This document shows positions 1 to 5,935 of a DNA stretch of 23,861 nucleotides, one piece after another. Made by a program: the position numbers and the translations under genes. Source of the DNA: Methanobacterium sp. GTDB taxonomy: Archaea > Methanobacteriota > Methanobacteria > Methanobacteriales > Methanobacteriaceae. The DNA is taken from the NCBI GenBank assembly GCA_028682985.1, contig JAJRAE010000201.1, positions 1-23,861 on the forward strand, given 5' to 3'. Position 1 is the stretch's first letter. Every line of letters starts with the position of its first letter. Under the pieces are notes generated by a model, which saw only the letters and a program-made list of their open reading frames with translations, was not told the origin of the DNA and ran no database searches.

Positions 1-44
1 GTTATTTTATTAGTTTTTTTATGAATTAGATAAAAATAATGATC

Positions 45-132
45 TAATAATAAAAAAATAAAAAAATAATAATATATTATTTAATAATAATATTTATATA
101 ATATATAATATAATTAATAAATTAAATAATAA
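45..132. other. A/T-only tract downstream of cdc6
   Basis: This 88-base run contains no G or C at all and consists of short A runs mixed with TAAT and TATAT. It lies just beyond the cdc6 stop codon. Read on the minus strand it begins near two runs of seven T (from the A runs at about 52-66), which could end the cdc6 transcript. It may also be an easily melted segment linked to the origin. No open reading frame of note lies in bases 1-167. Confidence 0.5.
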
Positions 133-167
133 CAAACATAAATATAAATTAATTTTAAACTTTTTAA

Positions 168-1316
168 TTAATTATTTTCCCACATAGCCTCTTCTAATAA
201 ATCAGTATCGCACTGGAGGTCAATTATATTGGTACGGCCTTTTCCTCTGCCCCTGGAAATTGTTTTAGTTGATATCAGGCCCAGCATTTCCAGTTCATTA
301 ATGAAGTCAAAGATCCTTCGGTAGGATACGGAATCTCCCTTTGAAAATTCTTTGTAGATATCATATAATCTTCCGCTGGTAATTTCCTCTTTGTTATTGG
401 TTAGATACAATATGGACTCCAGTACCTTTTTCTGTTGGCTGGGTAAGGTCATTATTATGTCAGTTACCTTATTGTGTTCGATAAAATCCTTGGCTTCCCT
501 AACGTAATCTTCATAAACCGTTTCCGAACCTTTATCATCGGCCAGTTCACCTGAAGTGCGTAGTAGGTCCAAGGCATATCTGGCATCTCCTTCTTCCTTG
601 GCTGCCATCGCTGCACATAGTGGTATCACATCATCGTTTAAAACGTCATCATTAAAGGATAGATCTGCTCTTTCCTTTAATATGTCCACCAGTTGTTGGG
701 CATTATATGGTGGGAATACAATTTCCCTGTCTCTTAAACTGCTTTTAACCCTGGGTTTGATGAACTGTTTGAAATCTACGAAGTTGCTTATGGAGGCGAT
801 GGAAACGTTTTCCGTACGGGTAAGTGTGTAGAGTAGACCATCACCATCATTTTTTAGGAGAATATCAATCTCGTCCAGTATGATCATCAAGATAAGATTT
901 TTTCCAAAAACATTCTTTTTAAAAAGATCCCGGAATGCATGCACTACTTCTGCTTTGGTCCAGCCCCTGTAGGGGACGTCTTGACCCATCTGCTGGCAGA
1001 GCCTAGCTATTACCTGGTATTCTGTGGTGTAGTCTGTACAACGGATGTATTCAACTCTGACGTTTATATCCTTATTTTTGGAAACATCTTCCAGCTGGTT
1101 ACGTGCGTATTTAGCCACTGCAGTTTTTCCAGTTCCAGTTTTTCCATAAATAGTAACATCAGGAGGGGTTACTCCATTTAAAGCTTCTTTCCAATATTTT
1201 GCCACGGATTTTATCTGATCTTCTCGGTGAGGTAGATTTTCCGGTAAAAATCTATGATCCAGATATTTTTTACATTTAAAAACAGTTTTATAATCCAGTT
1301 CTTCAAATATATTCAA
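168..1316 (-). CDS. cdc6: Orc1/Cdc6 replication initiator, AAA+ ATPase
   Basis: This is the archaeal origin-binding protein and likely loader of the MCM helicase; it acts on the repeats directly upstream. The 382-residue length is normal for the family. Seen in the protein: Walker A GKTGTGKT at residues 58-65, Walker B ending in DEID at 148-151, a sensor 1 segment ASISN at 174-178, and sensor 2 GDARYAL at 243-249. The last 100 residues fit the winged-helix DNA-binding domain. The start is TTG at 1316: an in-frame TAG lies six codons upstream and no ATG fits, while a G-rich segment (AGGGGCG) precedes it. The gene reads away from the origin. Which Orc1/Cdc6 paralogue it is cannot be told without the rest of the genome, but adjacency to the repeats argues for the main initiator. 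Confidence 0.96.
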   Translation of the reverse strand: MNIFEELDYKTVFKCKKYLDHRFLPENLPHREDQIKSVAKYWKEALNGVTPPDVTIYGKTGTGKTAVAKYARNQLEDVSKNKDINVRVEYIRCTDYTTEYQVIARLCQQMGQDVPYRGWTKAEVVHAFRDLFKKNVFGKNLILMIILDEIDILLKNDGDGLLYTLTRTENVSIASISNFVDFKQFIKPRVKSSLRDREIVFPPYNAQQLVDILKERADLSFNDDVLNDDVIPLCAAMAAKEEGDARYALDLLRTSGELADDKGSETVYEDYVREAKDFIEHNKVTDIIMTLPSQQKKVLESILYLTNNKEEITSGRLYDIYKEFSKGDSVSYRRIFDFINELEMLGLISTKTISRGRGKGRTNIIDLQCDTDLLEEAMWENN

Positions 1317-1360
1317 ATTTGCACGCCCCTAAAGTTATAATTGATGTAAATCTAGTATCC

Positions 1361-1374
1361 CAAAGAATTCTTTG
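1361..1374. promoter_or_regulatory. 14-bp perfect palindrome upstream of cdc6
   Basis: CAAAGAATTCTTTG reads the same on both strands. It lies 45 bases upstream of the cdc6 start codon, between the gene and the first origin repeat. Its position would suit an operator for cdc6, but no regulator is identified and chance cannot be excluded in AT-rich DNA. Confidence 0.3.
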
Positions 1375-1455
1375 AAATACAATACCTTTATTTATTGATA
1401 CAAAAGCTATTTAGTTAGTGGTAACTTCAATGATTAGGCTTTAATAAAGTGTTTA

Positions 1456-1476
1456 AAGGTACATTTCCAGTGTAAA
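1456..1476 (+). repeat. ORB-like repeat 1 (rightward)
   Basis: The core TTTCCAGTGTAAA is at 1464-1476, with the G-element AAGGTAC just before it. It is the outermost copy on the cdc6 side and has CCAGTG instead of CAAGTG. Confidence 0.8.
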
Positions 1477-1502
1477 TCAGGTTAGTCTAAAAAAATTTTT
1501 TG

Positions 1503-1523
1503 GGGGTGAATTTCAAGTGTAAA
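1503..1523 (+). repeat. ORB-like repeat 2 (rightward)
   Basis: The core TTTCAAGTGTAAA is at 1511-1523, an exact match to the consensus, preceded by a run GGGGGTG at 1502-1508. Confidence 0.85.
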
Positions 1524-1562
1524 AAATGGGATGAAGAAATACTAGTTAATGATTATTTATAA

Positions 1563-1583
1563 GAGGTGCTCTTCCAGTGTATG
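1563..1583 (+). repeat. ORB-like repeat 3 (rightward)
   Basis: The G-element GAGGTG is at 1563-1568 and the core CTTCCAGTGTATG at 1571-1583. The 3' end of the core diverges, so this may be a weaker site. Confidence 0.75.
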
Positions 1584-1625
1584 TTTATTATATTTTCTTG
1601 AAAAATCCCAAATTGTTTAGACAGA

Positions 1626-1646
1626 GAGATGTATTGCAAGTGTAAT
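1626..1646 (+). repeat. ORB-like repeat 4 (rightward, inner)
   Basis: GAGATG is followed by the core TTGCAAGTGTAAT at 1634-1646. This is the innermost rightward copy and borders the AT-rich core. Its TTGCAAG variant is shared with leftward repeat 6. Confidence 0.8.
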
Positions 1647-1752
1647 AAAGTTGTGAGCAACCTTAATTTAAACTTTGTTATTACTTTATTTATCAAAACA
1701 AATATTAGTTAAAGCTTTCGAGTATTATTGATATAGAAATATGTATTACTTT
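1647..1752. other. Candidate duplex-unwinding element
   Basis: These 106 bases lie between the inward-facing repeats and hold only about 22 G or C by hand count, roughly 79% A+T. The segment has no open reading frame of note. Its place between opposed ORB sites is where the duplex would be expected to melt. A degenerate repeat-like sequence, TTTCGAGTATTAT, sits at 1716-1728. Confidence 0.55.
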
Positions 1753-1773
1753 TTTACACTTGAAATTGACCTC
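1753..1773 (-). repeat. ORB-like repeat 5 (leftward, inner)
   Basis: On the plus strand the core reads TTTACACTTGAAA at 1753-1765, followed by the inverted G-element TGACCTC. It is an exact consensus core and directly borders the AT-rich core. Confidence 0.85.
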
Positions 1774-1792
1774 TCTCTCTCACCTCAAAAAA

Positions 1793-1813
1793 GTTACACT
1801 TGCAATGCACCTC
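1793..1813 (-). repeat. ORB-like repeat 6 (leftward)
   Basis: On the plus strand GTTACACTTGCAA at 1793-1805 is followed by TGCACCTC, giving GAGGTGCA plus the core on the minus strand. Confidence 0.82.
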
Positions 1814-1848
1814 TAATTTTTCAAGTTCAAAAGATGAGATAAATTTGT

Positions 1849-1869
1849 TTTACACTTGAAATCTACGTC
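1849..1869 (-). repeat. ORB-like repeat 7 (leftward, outer)
   Basis: On the plus strand TTTACACTTGAAA at 1849-1861 is followed by TCTACGTC. The core is exact and the G-element is GACGTAG. A partial rightward core (AGTGTAA, 1876-1882) lies just beyond it. Confidence 0.82.
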
Positions 1870-1947
1870 TCTGTTAGTGTAATAAAAAATTAGAAATTTA
1901 ATCGTAAAAAAATAAAAATTAAAAGATAGTTAGGATGTACTATCTAA

Positions 1948-2436
1948 TTAAACATACATACTATCTGAAACTGGTCCACTTCCTTCATTGCCCATACCAA
2001 ATTCTTGCTGTATTTTCCACACACAATTAATTTTGGCCCTGAAAATCTTTTTAATCATATAAATCAAACGGTCTTTAGTTAAACCATCTTCATATATCTC
2101 TGCTGTAATTAGAAAACTTTCAAGCACGTTATTTGGATGTGATAGCTGAAAATCAACGTCATTACTATTAAGCATATACCTTAAATTCCAGATGAATTCT
2201 TCTTTCTTTGCATCAGAAAGTTGGCGTATTTCTGCAGCATGTTCCGGACTTACATTAGTTGCACATCCAATAACCACCAGGTCAGGATTACCTTTAGGCT
2301 GAATTACATCCATAACATTCTCCTCGGGGTAATTGATTATGAAGTGGAAATTCGTATTATCATCTGGCACTTTCTTTCGGAAAATTCCTACATCAGAAAG
2401 CCATTTCTGAACCTTATCTTCAACTTTTTTTACCAA
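1948..2436 (-). CDS. DUF2299-like conserved protein beside the origin
   Basis: A protein of unknown function, recognised by its overall sequence as probably DUF2299-like. It begins with a helix (KVEDKVQKWLSDVGIF) followed by a beta-rich segment with NFHFIINYPEENVMDVIQPKG and DLVVIGCATNVSPEH, then a helical C-terminus. There is no signal peptide or membrane segment, so it is cytosolic. The TTG start at 2436 (162 residues) is chosen because AAGGTGAT lies four bases upstream at 2441-2448; an in-frame ATG at 2463 would give 171 residues but has no ribosome-binding site. The gene points towards the origin and its 3' end is about 65 bases from the last repeat. A role at the origin is possible but rests only on position. 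Confidence 0.8.
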   Translation of the reverse strand: MVKKVEDKVQKWLSDVGIFRKKVPDDNTNFHFIINYPEENVMDVIQPKGNPDLVVIGCATNVSPEHAAEIRQLSDAKKEEFIWNLRYMLNSNDVDFQLSHPNNVLESFLITAEIYEDGLTKDRLIYMIKKIFRAKINCVWKIQQEFGMGNEGSGPVSDSMYV

Positions 2437-2679
2437 ATTAATCACCTTAAAATTCTTTATCATAAATAATATCTAATTCGTAACTATTAACCTTTTATTT
2501 ATTTTAATTACCTTTTATCTAAAAATGTAAAATAGAATTTAATTAATTATTTAATAATGAAAACAAAATAAAACAGGCTAATTATTGATCATCATTCATT
2601 AAAATTTAGTTATAAAAATCTAATAATATTTCAATAAAATAAGATATTAATATCAATTTAAGTTCAAGGGTAATATAAG

Positions 2680-3600
2680 ATGATGGAACTTTTATTTATA
2701 ATAATGCTCGCCGTCCTGTTAGATCTCTGGCTGGGCGAAGTGCCGGCATCTATTCACCCAGTTGTTCTAATGGGAAGGCTTACAGACTTCTTAAAACCCC
2801 CTCTTTTAAGATATCAAAATAAATTTTCAGGAATAGTTTTGACCTTTATAATTCTGGTTATTTTTTTAATTCCATTTTATTTCATACTTGAATTTCTAGA
2901 ATTCAACCTCATAATTTATATATTGATATCAAGTTTTATACTATCCACTACATTTGCTATTAAAGCATTGTTAGACTCGACCAGGCAGTTCATGGAATAT
3001 TTAGACCAGGACCTGGAACAAGCAAGACATTCAGTTTCCCAACTGGTGAGCAGAGACACTTCAAATTTATCCAGAGAGGAGCTGGCCTCTGCTGCTCTGG
3101 AAAGTTTAACTGAGAACATAACAGATTCGGTTATAGCTCCCTTATTCTACACTTTCATATTTGGAGTTCTGGGAGGGATGGCTTACCGAGTTATAAACAC
3201 TCTGGATGCTATGGTTGGCTATAAAGATCCATTAAATAAAGACATTGGCTGGTTCCCAGCAAAACTGGACGATGTAGCTAATTATTTACCTGCCCGCATC
3301 ACTGGACTGTTGATAGTTGTTTCAGCTGTATTTATGGGTTTAAACTGGAGAGCATCTTATGACACTATCCGTAGAGATGCACGAAAAACACCCAGCCCCA
3401 ACTCAGGGTACCCCATGGCAGCGGCCGCAGGTGCTCTGGGGGTGCAACTGGAAAAAAAACAAACCTATATTTTGGGGGATAAAATCAATTTAATAAATAG
3501 AGAAGTCTTAGAACAAGCCCTATCACTAACCCAGATCACTGTGATATTCTTCCTTATCATCTCTTCTATCATATACACATGCATTATGTTGTTAATTTAA
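2680..3600 (+). CDS. cbiB: Adenosylcobinamide-phosphate synthase CbiB/CobD
   Basis: This is the membrane enzyme that attaches the aminopropanol arm to adenosylcobyrate late in cobalamin synthesis. The 306 residues match the family. Seen: an N-terminal membrane segment leading to D15, GEVP at 19-22 and HPV at 26-28; further hydrophobic segments at about 50-72, 76-98, 205-222 and at the C-terminus. Family motifs include LVSRDTSNLS (122-131), ESLTENITDSVIAPLFY (141-157), YRVINTLDAMVGYK (169-182), DDVANYLPARITG (197-209) and SPNSGYPMAAAAGALGV (239-255). CAAGGG at 2665-2670 lies nine bases before the ATG, fitting this start. cbiG follows after 72 bases on the same strand, so the two probably share a transcript. 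Confidence 0.95.
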   Translation: MMELLFIIMLAVLLDLWLGEVPASIHPVVLMGRLTDFLKPPLLRYQNKFSGIVLTFIILVIFLIPFYFILEFLEFNLIIYILISSFILSTTFAIKALLDSTRQFMEYLDQDLEQARHSVSQLVSRDTSNLSREELASAALESLTENITDSVIAPLFYTFIFGVLGGMAYRVINTLDAMVGYKDPLNKDIGWFPAKLDDVANYLPARITGLLIVVSAVFMGLNWRASYDTIRRDARKTPSPNSGYPMAAAAGALGVQLEKKQTYILGDKINLINREVLEQALSLTQITVIFFLIISSIIYTCIMLLI

Positions 3601-3672
3601 TATTCAAACCACATGATATGAAATTAAACAGACATTATAACTAATAATCCATAAAACTAAAGTAATGATATC

Positions 3673-4674
3673 ATGAAACTAGCTATAATTACCTTAACAG
3701 ACCAGGGTAAAGAATTGGCATTTGAGATAAAACAAAGATTGACCGATGATCCAACTGTTATAAAGTGCGATCTATACAATAAACAGGTTAATAATACCTT
3801 AAAAACTATATTCAAGGATTATGATTGTATTTTAGGCATCATGGCTTCTGGAATAATGGTTAGAAGTTTATGCAAAGTTATAAGAGACAAAAAACAGGAT
3901 CCTGCAGTTCTGGTAATGGATGAGAAAGCAAATCATGTTATAAGTCTTTTATCAGGACATTTAGGTGGGGCTAATGATTACACATATAAAATAGCGAATT
4001 TATGCAGAGCAGATCCAGTGATAACTACCGCCACCGATGTGAATAATAAGATGGGGATTGATTCACTGGCCCGTAAATATTATTTTGAAATAGAACATCC
4101 CGGGAATATTTTGCATATTAATAAGGCACTGGCTAATGGGGAAACTGTTAATTTAGAGGTTCCAGAAAAGTTCAATTATATGTTAGCTGATGATGGAGTT
4201 AAGAAATCTTATAGGATTATATCATCAAATAATAATTTAAAAGCGGTCTATCAGGGATGTAAAGTAGTTCTAACTCCTAAAAAACTGGTGGTGGGATTAG
4301 GTGCACGTAAAGGAGTTTCTACTGAATCAGTACTTGAGGCCGTACAGAAAGCATGCAAAACATTGGGAATCACTAAAAACAGAATTGATTACCTGGCTAC
4401 AGCCGAACCCAAAGAGAATGAACCAGGAATTCTAGAAGCAGCTAATATACTAAGAGTTCCACTGAAAATAGTTCCTTTAGCTCTTCTGAAGAACTTTAAA
4501 CATCCAGAAGTGACTGAGTCATCATTTGTTCAGAAGAAGTTCGGGGTGCCTGGTATATGTGAACCAGCAGCTCTTCATATTGCAGGTGAAAAATCCCACA
4601 TTGTTTATTGTAAAACAGCATTTAACAGAGTAACTGTAGCGGTTTCAGTCTCAGAAAATAAAACAAGGTCGTAA
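3673..4674 (+). CDS. cbiG: Cobalt-precorrin-5A hydrolase CbiG
   Basis: CbiG opens the delta-lactone ring of cobalt-precorrin-5A in the anaerobic corrin pathway, releasing acetaldehyde. The 333-residue protein has the full two-part layout. The N-terminal and middle parts include ILGIMASGIMVRSL (53-66), the hallmark SLLSGHLGGANDY (91-103) and TTATDVN (118-124). The C-terminal domain carries VVGLGARKGVS (206-216), ATAEPKENEPGI (242-253) and FGVPGICEPAAL (290-301). The typical Gly-Cys in GCRRG is replaced by Gly-Ala in GARKG. The ribosome-binding site is weak. It lies 72 bases after cbiB; T-rich DNA downstream probably ends the pair's transcript. Confidence 0.95.
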   Translation: MKLAIITLTDQGKELAFEIKQRLTDDPTVIKCDLYNKQVNNTLKTIFKDYDCILGIMASGIMVRSLCKVIRDKKQDPAVLVMDEKANHVISLLSGHLGGANDYTYKIANLCRADPVITTATDVNNKMGIDSLARKYYFEIEHPGNILHINKALANGETVNLEVPEKFNYMLADDGVKKSYRIISSNNNLKAVYQGCKVVLTPKKLVVGLGARKGVSTESVLEAVQKACKTLGITKNRIDYLATAEPKENEPGILEAANILRVPLKIVPLALLKNFKHPEVTESSFVQKKFGVPGICEPAALHIAGEKSHIVYCKTAFNRVTVAVSVSENKTRS

Positions 4675-4769
4675 TAATTATTTTCTAATATTAATTTATA
4701 GTATCTCTTTCATAAAAAAAGGCAAGTATAAATTAAATCTGTTACATAGTACATTTTGTAAAATAATTA

Positions 4770-4796
4770 AGGTTTTTTTTATCATATTTTTTTTAC
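4770..4796 (+). terminator. T-rich terminator after cbiB-cbiG
   Basis: Two runs of eight or more T lie close together about 100 bases after the cbiG stop. Archaeal RNA polymerase stops on such runs without a hairpin, so this is a likely end for the cbiB-cbiG transcript. Confidence 0.45.
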
Positions 4797-4859
4797 TTAA
4801 AAAAATAAAAATAGTTTTATAAAATCCGGAAATAATCTATTAGAATAATAATTTTTAAT

Positions 4860-4890
4860 GATTATATAATCTAAATATCGGTTGGAGGAA
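4860..4890 (+). promoter_or_regulatory. TATA-like palindrome and ribosome-binding site of the UPF0147 gene
   Basis: GATTATATAATC (4860-4871) is a perfect 12-base palindrome that includes a TATA-like sequence, about 30 bases before the ATG at 4896. GGAGG at 4884-4888 is one of the strongest ribosome-binding sites in the window. If this TATA were used, the mRNA would begin at about the RBS. A second TATA-like TTTATAAAA at 4817-4824 would give a longer leader and fits the RBS better. Confidence 0.35.
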
Positions 4891-4895
4891 TTATT

Positions 4896-5153
4896 ATGAA
4901 TAATGAAGAAGCATTTGAACGTTGTAATCAAATTTTACGACATATTATGGAAGATACCAGTGTACCCCGAAATATAAGAAGGGCAGCTGAAAATAGTAAG
5001 GATATTTTGGCTAATAAGGATGAAGAAGACACTATCAAGGCCAGTACAGTAATATCCATCCTGGACGAGATAAGCAACGATCCTAACATACCTATCCACG
5101 CCCGGACACTAATATGGAATGTTTTAAGTGAACTGGAATCAGTAAGGGAATAA
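4896..5153 (+). CDS. UPF0147 family protein
   Basis: A small acidic all-helical protein of 85 residues, the usual size of UPF0147, a family known from archaea and without a firmly assigned role. Recognisable segments are ILRHIMEDTSVPRNIRRAA in the first half and ISILDEISNDPNIPIHARTL in the second. These look like two copies of one helical unit with a shared D-x-S/P-x-V/I-P-x-x-x-R pattern. A strong GGAGG site seven bases before the ATG suggests high expression. There is no membrane segment. It lies between cobalamin genes and polB, with its own promoter region. Confidence 0.92.
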   Translation: MNNEEAFERCNQILRHIMEDTSVPRNIRRAAENSKDILANKDEEDTIKASTVISILDEISNDPNIPIHARTLIWNVLSELESVRE

Positions 5154-5168
5154 TGAATTAATTTATTA

Positions 5169-5178
5169 TTAGTTTTTT
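5169..5178 (+). terminator. T-run after the UPF0147 gene
   Basis: A run of seven T lies about 20 bases beyond the stop codon, between two convergent genes. It is a plausible intrinsic archaeal terminator. Confidence 0.35.
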
Positions 5179-5245
5179 TGAAAAATTAAGGCAATTAGGA
5201 ATTAATTATATTTAATTTTGTTTTTGAAATTTTAAATATAATTAT

Positions 5246-5821
5246 TTATTTAAATTTTAGAAAATTCATAACAAAACCAGTTTTAGCACTGCTTTCCGTG
5301 AATTCAGCCAGCAATGCAGCTTCATCTAAATTGGAAGCAACTGAAACTACCCCGTGATTTTTTAGTATAATAACATCTTCTTTAAACAGTGCATGGCTGG
5401 CCAGCTCAACCAGTTCATAGGATCCAGGGGTGGCGTAATCAACTTTTTTTATGTATAGATCCTTTATTTCACCAAAACCCTCAAATCTGGGGATTTCCTC
5501 ATCAGAAAATGAGAATCCAGTTGCGTATGGAGAATGGGTGTGTACAATTCCCCCTATATCTGGTCGTGTCCGGTATATTTTCAGATGCATGTTAAGCTCA
5601 GAAGAGGCTTTACCTTCACCTTCAACTTGTTTTCCATTACAATCGGTGACTATAATATTATTTAATTTTACATCTCTTAAGGAGATTCCGCTGGGGGTTA
5701 TTAAAATATTAGATGATTTTGGGGCCTTAATACTTATGTTACCAGATTTACCTGGTGTCAGGCCTTTATCATAAATTTCATTTGCTATTCTAATCAGATG
5801 TGTTTTAGCTTCCTTAAAAAT
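5246..5821 (-). CDS. Class II aldolase (fuculose-phosphate aldolase type), unusual start
   Basis: A zinc-dependent class II aldolase; the E. coli relative splits fuculose 1-phosphate to dihydroxyacetone phosphate and lactaldehyde. In methanogens such an enzyme has been linked to lactaldehyde supply for coenzyme F420. Counting from ATT at 5821 gives 191 residues with GKSGN (24-28), TPSG (42-45), catalytic-type E75, and zinc ligands H94, H96 (HTH) and H156 (KNHG). The frame has no ATG, GTG or TTG between the upstream stop and M78, so M78 cannot be the true start: it would remove E75 and the phosphate-binding segment. ATT at 5821 has GGGGGT seven bases upstream. Alternatively, ATG at 5843 leads out of frame and would join the aldolase if one T of the five-T run (minus strand, 5816-5820) were absent. 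Confidence 0.85.
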   Translation of the reverse strand: MFKEAKTHLIRIANEIYDKGLTPGKSGNISIKAPKSSNILITPSGISLRDVKLNNIIVTDCNGKQVEGEGKASSELNMHLKIYRTRPDIGGIVHTHSPYATGFSFSDEEIPRFEGFGEIKDLYIKKVDYATPGSYELVELASHALFKEDVIILKNHGVVSVASNLDEAALLAEFTESSAKTGFVMNFLKFK

Positions 5822-5828
5822 CCTGTAT

Positions 5829-5834
5829 ACCCCC
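5829..5834 (-). promoter_or_regulatory. Shine-Dalgarno-like GGGGGT before the ATT codon
   Basis: On the minus strand GGGGGT lies seven bases before ATT at 5821, a normal spacing. The upstream ATG at 5843 has no such site. This favours ATT initiation, but a sequencing or real frameshift remains possible. Confidence 0.4.
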
Positions 5835-5935
5835 AGTAAGCATCTAAAATTTTCTTGATTTGAATAAATAAAACATATTATTAGTTATTTTTTTGTAAGT
5901 CCATTAATTTTTAATTATTTAATTGTAAATCATTT

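Larger units (their letters stand above)
1456..1883. other. Replication origin (oriC) with seven ORB-like repeats
   Basis: This gap of about 630 bases between cdc6 and the DUF2299-like gene has no credible coding sequence. It contains seven copies of a 21-base repeat. The core is TTTCAAGTGTAAA (or TTTCCAGTGTAAA), preceded by a G-rich element close to GAGGTG. Four copies point right and three point left, and all face a central AT-rich stretch. TTTACACTTGAAA is, as I recall, the minimal Cdc6-binding site described for M. thermautotrophicus, and origins beside cdc6 are the rule in archaea. Origin function is therefore a strong inference from repeat identity, orientation and the neighbouring initiator gene. 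Confidence 0.88.

Noticed and set aside
1456..1869. Repeat cluster as a possible CRISPR array
   Set aside because: Repeats are short, spacing is irregular, copies occur in both directions and no cas genes are nearby; the origin model explains them better.
2464..2679. Cobalamin riboswitch before cbiB
   Set aside because: The 216-base leader is AT-rich with no conserved B12-box-like core or G-rich stem-loops.
5246..5590. Aldolase as a 114-residue protein starting at the ATG at 5590
   Set aside because: The open frame upstream encodes GKSGN, TPSG and the catalytic Glu, which the enzyme needs.
5389..5774. Plus-strand reading frames opposite the aldolase
   Set aside because: The minus-strand frame carries the aldolase motifs throughout; the plus frames resemble no family and have no ribosome-binding site.
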